DNA of 24,877 bases from Acanthamoeba sp. SK_2022b (lineage: Eukaryota > Discosea > Longamoebia > Acanthamoebidae): NCBI GenBank assembly GCA_027943245.1, contig JANDJZ010000736.1:1-24877 (forward strand). Direction: 5' to 3'. Of the stretch, positions 11,795 through 20,444 are shown piece by piece. Position numbers and translations under genes: made by a program. The notes under the pieces are model-generated. The model saw nothing but the letters and a program-made list of their open reading frames with translations. It had not been told where the DNA came from and did no database searches. The stretch's first letter is position 1. Each line of letters opens with the position of its first letter.

Positions 11795-13062
11795 GCAGTT
11801 GTGTGGGCTGACCAGGCCCGGGCCAATGCGACTGGCAGGCGGAGCTGAAGGAGGTCAAGGCGAGCAATGCCAAGTATCAGGAGCGGGTCGACGCCCTAGA
11901 GGAGCGCATCGCCAAGCTGTTGGAGGAGAAGGAGCACGTCGAGAAGGAGCTCGACTACATGCGCGTGCGCACGGGCGACAAGAAGCGCGACGGCAGCCTC
12001 ACTCCTGTACAGCTCGCCCTGCGGTCCTCCGACCACGCCGTCACGAGCGCCGCCTCGGGTCCTCCGACCACGCCCACAACGCCCACCAGCACCACACCGA
12101 CCGCCGCGGCTGCCGGCATCGCCGATGATGGCGAAGCCGCCATCTCTGCCACCGCCGCCGCCGTCGCTGCGCCAATCGAAGTGGCCAGCGATGACTCGGC
12201 CAGCGGCGGCCAGCCCGACTCGTCGCCCCGAGAGGTTGACAAAGAGGGCGAGGAGCCCCCAGGCGAGGCCGACCAAGGCGAGGATGTCCCTGGCGGGCCA
12301 GCGGCGGCGGCGGCGGACGCGCCGTGCCCCGCTCCGCAGGCTGAGGGAGAGCCGCAGCGCGAGGACGCCAACAAGGACAGGCAAGCCATGCGGGTACCGA
12401 ATGGCCGTTCTCTCGCGCATGTCTTCCGCGTGTGTGCGAGAGGGAGGGGGGGGGAGTTGGCTCGCTCGCTCTTGCTCAAAACGGCTGTTGCATGTCGCAG
12501 CGACGGCGCAGTCAGAGGCTACTCCAAAACCTGCGAAAGACGGCCATCGCCGACGCCACGCGCATACAAAAGGAGGTACTTGCGTGCGTCGTGCGTCGTG
12601 CCTGTGCGTGTGCGGTGGTTTCCATGAGTGAGTGAGTGAGTCATGGCTCACAAGGTTCACCTCCAGGTGGAGCGCATCGTGACAGTGGAGCGGGACAATC
12701 AGGGCGCGGTCAAGATCGTGGCCGAATGCTTGCCCCACATCGTCCCGGGCGTGCTTCTCAACACGCGGGAGGTACCGCCCGACACGTCAGCGATCATAAC
12801 CCGAATGGATTTTGAACTAACCCATTTTCCCTTTTTATTCCACAAATTAAATTATTATATTTTAATATACTATATAATAATAAAACTCATCAGGAGCTCA
12901 TACCGGTCATCCTGGTGGCCATCCGGCAACATCCGGACACCAAGACGCGGGACCACCTCACGCAGATGCTCTTCAACCTCATCAAGATACCCGACGAGAA
13001 CCAGCGACGAGTATGCCCAGCCCCAGTGCACCGCTTGGCCTTACTCGCCATGACCACGTTGC

Positions 13063-13158
<96 letters not shown>

Positions 13159-14177
13159 GTCGGGGGGCAGATCATCATGGACGGCTGCGTGGCGTTGTCG
13201 CGGATCATCGGGCAGGACAGGACCGGCTCCGAGCTGCTGCCGCAGTGCTGGGAGCAGATCTCCTCCAAGCACAAGGAGCGGCGGGTCCTAGTGGCCGAGT
13301 CCTGCGGCGCCCTCGCCCCGTTCGTGCAAGCCGTACGCCTTCCCGTGCCACCACCCATCGCTGATGCGTTTGCGAAGACACGGAGGGCTCACCGCACGCG
13401 CGCACACGGACAGGAGCTGCGGGCGTCGCTCATTTTGTCGATTTTGATTCAACTGCTGGACGACAAGTCGCCGCTCGTGCGGGCGGCGGTGGCGCGCAAC
13501 CTGGGCATCCTCATCAGCTGCCTCGACGAGAACGAGGCCAACAAGTACCAACAGATCCAGGAGCAGCTGTTCCGCCTGCTCAAGGACCCCGACCCGTCGG
13601 TCGTGCAGATGACCCAGGCACTTGCCCTCTTTCTTTTTAATTTTATTATTGTTCATTATAATATTTTATTTGGGTTTATAATTATTCTGGTTGAATTTAT
13701 ATTTGAACGATAATTTTTATTAAGGGTTTAATTATTATTCGAACTAATTTCTTTTTATATATATATATCCTTTTATTTTACAGGATATATTTTTGCCGAT
13801 GCTCGTTGACTGGGCGGACACGCTGGACTTGCTGTCGTCTCGCCTCCTCACCACGCTCCTCGCCCAGATCCAGAACTTCTCCGAGGTACGCCCCTCGCCC
13901 CCCCCCCCCAAGGAACACGCGCGTGTGGGCCGATGCCTCACTTCTGGATTGGGGGGGGAAGCAGATTACAGAGGTCAGCGAGTACCGCCTGGCCCACCTG
14001 GACGTGTTCCTGTCGTCGTTCGAGCTCGTCATCCCGCGCTTCGTCGAGTCCGTGCTGCTCTCCTCGCCCTTTGGCGACTCGCTGCCCTCCGACCAGGAGC
14101 TCGCCGGCGCGGCCTCGGAAAGCGAGGAGGCGCACGCCACCACCGCCACCACACGCCGTCGCAGCAACACCCTCAGG

Positions 14178-14241
<64 letters not shown>

Positions 14242-14394
14242 AGTGAACGCGTGTGTCGCTCTCCTTTGCTCACTCGCGTGAATGGCTGCAGCGACTCACT
14301 GTGCATTTTGTCGGCCGGCCAGCGACGATATCTCACCCGCAATCTGGCCGACTACCTCAAGGAACACTGCGCCGGCGGAATAGAGCAGGTATAC

Positions 14395-14437
<43 letters not shown>

Positions 14438-14829
14438 GCACGCACACGCACACACGCACGAGCACACACAGCTCTCGATAGAGCCAACAAATCACCGTTC
14501 GCTCGCTCACCCATTTTTCCAGGGAATGACGTGGCCCGCTCTCGAGTGGCTCTCGTTTGTGTACATTCCCAAGCTGGTGCGTGTCTCCTCTCCCCTCTTT
14601 CCCCTTGCCCTCTCTGTGCGATGGCGGCGATGGCGTGGCGTCGCCTCTCACACGTCGTTCGCTGCGAAACAACGAAAACGAAAAACGAAAACGCAATCGC
14701 GATGTCAGATCGACCTGCTGGTGCCCATGGTCGGCGTGTCCGAACAGTCCAAGCCGCACGAAGTGCTGAACATTATGGCCAAGGCACGTGGCTCCCTCCT
14801 ATCCCTCTCGCTCCGTATTCCGTGGGGCC

Positions 14830-14913
<84 letters not shown>

Positions 14914-15133
14914 GGGAATGACTACGGTCGTGGTGCGCCTGTGTCGCGAGGCCGGCGAGGCCTTTGTGCAGTACGTGCTGCAGCCGCAGTTCCTGCGCGA
15001 GATCAACTCGCCCGGTACCTCGCTCGCCCAAATGCGGGCCCGCTTTTCGATCTGAAGCCGTGTGGCCAGCAGCTCACGCACATCCAAACGCATGCACACA
15101 CACGCACGCACACGCACATGCACATATACACAA

Positions 15134-15173
<40 letters not shown>

Positions 15174-16000
15174 CATACGCAGAATCGGATGCTAGACGGC
15201 TGGCAGCCCTCCAGGTCTTCGTGGTGGGCGTCCTGCCATTCCTCGGCAATGACAAGCTCACTGCATACCTCCGGTAGGCCTACCATTTATTAGTTTAATT
15301 TTTAAATATATTTCTGTTTTATTTTGATAAAGTTTAGATATTATTTTTGTTATTATACTGATGGCCAAGGCGTCGGCTGCAGGGAGCTGACCATCAACGT
15401 GGCGCTCGAGGAGAGCGGCTGGAACCACACGCACCTCGCGCTGGTCAACGACTGCGTGGAGCTGTTGTGGTACCGCCTCCCCCACTGGCCCGTATGCGTG
15501 TGTGGTGTGGTGTGGTGTGGTGTGGTGTGGTGTGGTGTGGTGTGGTGTGGTGTGGTGTGGTGTGGTGTGGTGTGGTGTTGTGTGGTGTGGTGTGGTGTGG
15601 TGTGGTGTGGGTAGTTTTCGCTGAGGAAAGCGACGTGACGGCGTGTCGGCTCACTCCCTGTCGTACTCCCTCACGACAGCAAACGGTCAGACGAGATGCG
15701 CGACCTCATACTGACCTTCCTGTGGGACCTGGTCGTGCACCCCTCCACCCAAGTGCGCCAGACGCTCGTCAAAATGTTCGATCACATGGTACGCGCCAAA
15801 GACAACAGCGAAGCGCACTTTTTTATTTATTTATAATTAATTGATTAATTAATTAATTATGCGCACAGACGACCTTCATGGAGAAGGAAAAGGTGACGAA
15901 GCGAGTGCTGCCGGCCCTCCTCACCCTGGGCAACGACATTGAAGTACGCACTACGCCCACATACCACATATCACGCCCACACACCATACCCAGCACACAC

Positions 16001-16041
<41 letters not shown>

Positions 16042-17658
16042 CTTCTTTCGCGCGTCCTGTCGTATGGTGTGAACCGGTTTTCTAAGAGTGCCATGTTTCG
16101 GAACGCGGCAGGCCTCGGTGCGTGTTGCTGCGATTATGCCCATCGGCGACGTGGCGATCAACATCCCGGACAACGTCGTACCTGCCCCCACCCAAACTCT
16201 CTCTCTCTAGTCGTGGGCTCGTGTCTGTAGTAGTGACAACTATATACGCCGCCAGATGCTCGAGAGGATCAACGTACAGTTCGAAACGTGGGAGCAGGAC
16301 GAAGGCAGTGGCGTACAGCAGGTAGGTTGCGCCGTCACGCTTATCTTTTGTGTCTTCATGTTCTGCATTATTTTTATCGGATCGTTTGCCTTGCCTCGGT
16401 TAACGCAAAGTTCTTTACTCTAACGTGCTCGTTTGCTGCACAGGAACTGATCAACACGTTCACAGCCATCATCCCTCAAGTCAAGGCCATCTTCCGCGAT
16501 GCTTGTACCCCTTCCCCCCAAAGCCCTGCACGCATGACCCTTGCTCCTAGCGTTGTTCATTAACAAATCTCTTTTTTCTAAAAATTGTTTATTTGTAATT
16601 TGTAATTTTATTTTGTTCTACACAACGCCAGTCCTGCTTCCCAAGCTGGTGCGGATGGCCGAAAAGAACAACACCTGTACAGACACGCCCCAGCGCCAGG
16701 TGACCCGCCTCTCTCTCATCCGCCCCAATCGCCATCGTCGCCTGGCTCTTTGGCCGAAGCGCAACTCAACCTTGTGTTGTGCTGTGTTTGCTTCGACAGA
16801 GCACGGCCAGGGCGCTCCTCGACGCTTTCCGGGCCTTCCACGGAAGTGATATCCTTTCCCCATCCTCCCATCCTCCCATCCTCTCTCTCTCTCTCTCTCT
16901 CCCCCCCCCCTTCTCTCTCCCTCGCGCTGCGCTGGCCCGGATCCCGGGAGAGGGGCCTCCTTGACTCTCTGTTGGCACTTCTCTCGCAAGAGGTGGTGCG
17001 CGACGGACTCGTGCCCGGCCTCGCCTTCCTCCAAAACGACTTTGAGGTGCGCGTGTGTGTTGTGTTGTTTTGTGTGTCACTCGCTCGAGCATGGCTGGCG
17101 TTGACTGCAACTCGCGCTAACAGAAGACTCGGGGGGGGGACAGGTGATGGACTCGTCGTTCAAGAAGACGGTCACCTCGATGCTGCACGACATGCAGGCA
17201 CGCACCTCGACGTGGTGGTTGTTTGGTAGTTAACCGGCCCCAGGGCAAAGGTCTGACCGGAACCCGAACAGGTGACCGCGCCATCGACGCCCAAGAAGAG
17301 GAGCGAGGAGACGCAACGGGCCAGCTCGACGCCACGAAGCCTGACGAAGGACGACGAAGGAAGCAGCAGCCTGTCATCGTCGTCGTCCTCGTCGTCGGGG
17401 ATCACCACGGCTTCGTCGTCATCCTCATCATCGCCGTCGCCAGCGGCCAGCGGGGCCACCGGCGCGGAGAACGCAGACGAGGTCGAGCACGGAGCTCAGC
17501 CGGCGTCGGACGCCATTGGCGGCACGCAGCAGGGCGAGGCGACGGTGAACAAGCTTCTCAATAGGTGGAAGCAGTCCTCTACGGCATTCAGCAACATCGG
17601 CAGCAGCCTCAAAGCCTGGAAGACCACCACGAAGGACAGCAACGGCGCCTCTTCCTGA
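10499..17658 (+). CDS. RELCH: RELCH (KIAA1468)-like LisH and HEAT-repeat protein
   Basis: In animals RELCH binds Rab11 on recycling endosomes and helps move cholesterol to the trans-Golgi. Model, 1289 aa, 29 exons: 10499-10825, 10928-11020, 11087-11189, 11295-11500, 11568-11684, 11839-12393, 12501-12575, 12667-12771, 12894-13010, 13171-13332, 13414-13617, 13784-13885, 13965-14176, 14292-14388, 14523-14576, 14709-14783, 14915-15014, 15183-15273, 15383-15469, 15680-15788, 15869-15943, 16112-16177, 16256-16321, 16444-16504, 16632-16699, 16800-16845, 16991-17046, 17144-17197, 17272-17658. All joins are in phase. First LisH about 53-92 (VGRYLVERNLLLTALELYQE); second about 216-243 (YLVERGYKLTAITF); coiled coils in exons 3 and 6; an Ala/Pro/Asp-rich linker; HEAT repeats from about 468 (MLFNLIKIPDENQRR, FVVGVLPFL); Ser-rich tail ending near NKLLNRWKQSS. 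Human RELCH is about 1216 aa. Three introns need GC donors. Individual small exons may be off by a few bases; the identity is secure. Confidence 0.85.
11725..11793. repeat. (TG)n microsatellite, RELCH intron 5
   Basis: Uninterrupted TG run of about 69 bases between the donor at 11685 and the acceptor at 11838. Confidence 0.95.
13064..13158. repeat. (TG)n microsatellite, RELCH intron 9
   Basis: About 95 bases of TG with two CG interruptions; it fills most of the intron and ends 12 bases before the acceptor at 13170. Confidence 0.95.
13618..13783 (+). other. GC-AG, AT-rich intron (RELCH intron 11)
   Basis: Exon 11 ends ATGACCCAG, followed by GCACTT; the intron is strongly AT-rich and ends TTTTACAG. 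Joining here gives VVQMTQDIFLPM, which matches the spacing of the VV...T..VFLP block of animal RELCH. The in-frame GT donor upstream (GTGCAG) would remove five residues of it. Confidence 0.7.
14178..14240. repeat. (TG)n microsatellite fused to a donor, RELCH intron 13
   Basis: The donor GTTGTG after exon 13 (ends 14176) runs directly into about 60 bases of TG. Confidence 0.9.
14396..14460. repeat. (CT)n(CA)n tract, RELCH intron 14
   Basis: CT run, then CA run with CGCA variants, beginning a few bases after the donor at 14389. Confidence 0.9.
14784..14914 (+). other. GC-AG intron with (CA)n (RELCH intron 16)
   Basis: Exon 16 ends ATGGCCAAG, followed by GCACGT; the intron ends in a (CA)n run that itself supplies the ACAG acceptor. 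A GT donor four bases further (GTGGCT) would put the next exon out of frame with the conserved block RLCREAGEAFVQYV. The repeat spans about 14829-14912. Confidence 0.75.
15092..15180. repeat. (CA)n/(CGCA)n tract, RELCH intron 17
   Basis: CA-rich run followed by a clean tetranucleotide ACGC array (about 15133-15172), ending at the acceptor of exon 18. Confidence 0.9.
15501..15610. repeat. TGTGG minisatellite, 22 units, RELCH intron 19
   Basis: Twenty-two contiguous TGTGG units with a single variant unit (TGTTG at 15576-15580). It lies in the intron from 15470 to 15679. The Cys/Gly/Val ORF that crosses it is only the repeat read in frame. Confidence 0.95.
16002..16040. repeat. (CA)n microsatellite, RELCH intron 21
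   Basis: CA run of about 39 bases in the intron from 15944 to 16111. Confidence 0.9.
16880..16920. repeat. (CT)n and C-run, RELCH intron 26
   Basis: About 20 bases of CT followed by ten C and further CT, in the intron from 16846 to 16990; a polypyrimidine block that is unusually far (about 70 bases) from the acceptor. Confidence 0.85.
17198..17271 (+). other. GC-AG intron (RELCH intron 28)
   Basis: Exon 28 ends GACATGCAG, followed by GCACGC; the acceptor GAACAG precedes exon 29. Reading through meets TAG/TAA stops, and no GT donor of the required phase exists between exon 28 and the first stop. Confidence 0.7.
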
Positions 17659-17693
17659 CCCCAACCTGCGCGTTTCAGAGGAAAAACGGGTAA

Positions 17694-17699
17694 ATTAAA
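17694..17699 (+). terminator. Possible poly(A) signal (ATTAAA) of RELCH
   Basis: Variant hexamer a short distance downstream of the TGA at 17656-17658. Confidence 0.35.
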
Positions 17700-18029
17700 G
17701 ATGCTGAGGATGCCCAAAACAGGAGCAGTTCTGTATCACCGCCGTCGGGGTGGATCCCCTTTCCGTACGGGTCAGTTGTTGCGAGGTGGGTTGACCATCA
17801 GCGGGAAGAGGAGCTGAGGTTCGTCGGGTAAGGAGAGCCATTCACGCACGGGAGACTCGCCACAGCTTTGTCGAAGCTACGTTGCCAAGCGCGCAAAGTT
17901 CTCGTGAACTGGTTCGCGTCGTGCATCTGGGCTGTCGCGCAGCAACCGCAGGCTGTTGCCTACGAATAGCTTCGCGAATTAAGCCCATGTCACAACGACG
18001 CGTCCCTCCCTAACCGCTCTCTTCCTGAC

Positions 18030-18036
18030 ATAAATA
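18030..18036 (+). promoter_or_regulatory. TATA-like element upstream of the RhoGEF
   Basis: ATAAATA in otherwise GC-rich sequence. It is supported only by motif and position. Confidence 0.25.
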
Positions 18037-18187
18037 GTCGAACGAGGGAGAGTTTTGTTTACAACTCCCCAAGCACGCACCATCACCGCCACTCTCTCTG
18101 CGCCACAGCCACCACCCGCTGCCGGCTGAACCGATTCGCCTAGCCAATAGAGAAACGTTGAACAAGCACCATCGAGACCAGGAGGCC

Positions 18188-20225
18188 ATGGAAGATACCA
18201 GAAAGCGAGAAGAGCCCGTACGGCGGCGCCTGACGTTCGGTCTGTTCAAGAGTAGGAAGGAGCACAGGACGGCGGATCCAGAGCCCGCCCCAACGCCCGT
18301 TGCGAGCCGCGAGAGGAGCGCCTCGAGCGCCGATGCCTATCCAGGAGCGTTGGCCTTCACCCAGGTCGTCCACCGCGACAGAAGCAACACGCTCGACTCT
18401 CCCAGCTCTTGCGCCAAGGCCGCCGCGACCGTGAAGGAGCGACGCACGACGAAGCGGGCCACGGTGTCCTTCGAGATGACCAGCCTCAGCGCGGAATTGG
18501 CCGGCATGGAGGCCGAGGACCTGGCCAAGGCTTGTCCAACCACCCCCAAGATCAGGTCGCCGCTCGAACTCACCCACAAGCCCGCCACAAAGACCCTCAC
18601 CCGCAGCACGTCGTGGACGAACCTTAAGAAGTTCGGATCCGCGGACTCGCTGGTCGCCATGGCAAGTGAAGGCCCTGCCAGGTAACTTACCGACCGTTAA
18701 TCACAAAGCTGATTGGTCGGTTTATTTTAACCTTGCTCCAATCAAAACAGTTCCGATGCCGTACCCCTGCACCGCGAGCTACTGCTGCTCCGCACCGACA
18801 GCCCGCAGGCGATGATGCAATCAAGGGAACGCGAAGACGTCATGAACGTCGGCAGCGACCTGGCCCCGGAAGTGAGGCAGAGGAATCGGGTTATCAACGA
18901 GATCATCAACACAGAGCGCGACTTCGTGCACGACCTGGAAGTGATGGTGTCCGCCTTCATGTACGTGCTTTCCTGAGCGCCTGCCGAGTTTTATCATTCG
19001 AACAAAGGCTAATGTGTGGCGCCGTGCTACAGGGCGCCCATGCTCGAGGAGGGCGTGGTCACGAAAGAGGAGTCGAGCATGATCTTCTCCAACGTGAAGC
19101 AGCTTATCGAAGTGAACCGTAATCTGCTTACCGACATGGTGCAGCGTGTCAAGGAGACCAACGGCAACGAACTGGGCGACAGCTTCCTCCTTTTCGTACG
19201 GAAGCACGCTCTTGCTGGTGTAGAGGGAAGGGAAGAGAGGGGGGGGGGGGTAAGAACCCGAGCTGACCCGGCAGCACCACAGGGAGACTACCTGAAGATG
19301 TACGGCAAGTACTGCGGCAACCACACCGCCGCGGCGGAGCTGGCGGGCAAGCTCGAGAAGTCCACCAACGCTAGGCTTCGCGCTTTCTTCGCTCGCGCCT
19401 ACGCACAGACCAACCGGCTGTCCTTGAGAGACTACCTGATCAAGCCGGTGCAGCGCATCTGCAAGTATCCGCTCCTGCTTCGGGTACGTCTCTGTGCAGC
19501 GGGCTCGTAGAGATGGATGCGTCCTTACCTCGATGTCTATCTTCTCTGGTGGGTCCCTGAGCAGGAGCTGATCAAGTCCACCGACGCTGACCATCCCGAC
19601 TACGTCAAGCTCACGAATGCGCTGGCCAAGATCCAGACCGTGGTCGGCGTCGTCAACGAGCGAAAGGAGCGGGAGGACTGCGTGGAGGCGATGGCCAAGG
19701 TCATCCGAAAGCTCAAGAACACAGACAAATTCGGGGTGCAGTTGATGGTGCCCGGGCGACAGTACCTCCAAGAGGGCACCCTGCTGGAGGCCTCCAAGGT
19801 AAGACTCCCCCGAACTCAACCATCTTCAGGAGGAGAAGGAGGCAGCAACTTACGCGCATTTCTTGCTCACTGTGCAGCAGCGGAACGAGTTCTTCCCGCG
19901 GCACTACTTCCTCTTCTCCGACCTTCTGGTCCTCGTCGAGGGGCAATCGGCCAGCTCCAGCTCCAGCCCCAAAGCGAAGAAGGGCGCGCCGAAGCAGTTC
20001 GAAGTGATCCAAGTCCTACCGTTTAGCGAGGCGCGCGTGAACCTCAAGATGAACGGCCTCGACGATGGCAGCAATTCGATCGAGATCGAGAGCGCGGACG
20101 CCACCTACGTGCTCCCCTTCGTCTCTGTCGACCAGAAGAGAAAGTGGGTCCAGAGCCACACACTCTCCATGGAGCGCGCTACGTCAACCCCCTCCAGTCC
20201 GCTTCAGCGGAAGCACTCGAGCTAA
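18188..20225 (+). CDS. Dbl-family RhoGEF with DH and PH domains
   Basis: Exchanges GDP for GTP on Rho-type GTPases to steer the actin cytoskeleton. Exons 18188-18681, 18751-18960, 19033-19195, 19283-19483, 19565-19798 and 19878-20225 join in phase to 549 aa. Residues 1-205 are basic and Ser/Thr-rich, with RRRLTFGLFKSRK, a KRATVSFEM segment and a TLTRSTSW segment. The DH domain (about 210-395) starts at VINEIINTERDFVHDLE and carries the hallmark helix DYLIKPVQRICKYPLLL. A PH domain follows (about 405-535), with YLQEGTLLEASK, FPRHYFLFSDLLV and the conserved Trp in RKWVQSH. The ATG was chosen because the longer ORF starts only at TTG. A CAGCAG tandem acceptor at exon 6 may add or drop one Gln. 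The gene converges with the condensin-like gene. Confidence 0.9.
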
Positions 20226-20444
20226 GGCCATACCCCGCGTTCGAGAGAGACTGTGCATTAGGAGGAGAGAAGAAGAGGCGATATGTACTGTAACTATTTT
20301 GTTCGTTGGCGATGCTGGCGACTGCCTTCTACATAAATGAAATCAAACCTTGTAGTATCCGGCCACAAGCCAGAGAGAGAGGCAGGGAAGACTTGAGTAA
20401 ACAAAAAGGCCAGTCTTCAGTACAGCAATAGCTCGAGCTACAGC
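20226..20444. other. Convergent 3' intergenic region
   Basis: 219 bp between the stops of the RhoGEF (+) and the condensin-like gene (-); it must hold both 3' UTRs. No canonical AATAAA is seen on either strand; an ATAAAT string lies at about 20334-20339. Confidence 0.5.

Larger units (their letters stand above)
17659..18187. other. Intergenic, RELCH 3' end to RhoGEF 5' end
   Basis: 529 bp. An ATTAAA at 17694-17699, 36 bases after the RELCH stop, is a possible poly(A) signal. ATAAATA at 18030-18036, about 155 bases before the RhoGEF ATG, is TATA-like. The rest shows no coding potential. Confidence 0.45.

Noticed and set aside
11719..11811. Val/Cys-repeat and Thr/His-repeat ORFs across TG/CA runs
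   Set aside because: These are microsatellites read as dipeptide repeats; the flanking exons skip them with good splice signals.
15470..15491. Donor GTATGC at 15492 for RELCH exon 19
   Set aside because: It gives the wrong phase for exon 20; the GTACCG donor at 15470 joins in frame and restores the HEAT segment.
15501..15610. CRISPR array or telomeric repeat
   Set aside because: There are no spacers, the units are contiguous 5-mers inside an intron, and the array is internal to a gene.
15467..15844. Cys/Gly/Val/Trp repeat protein across the TGTGG array
   Set aside because: It is the five-base repeat read through in frame, inside an intron; no start or family.
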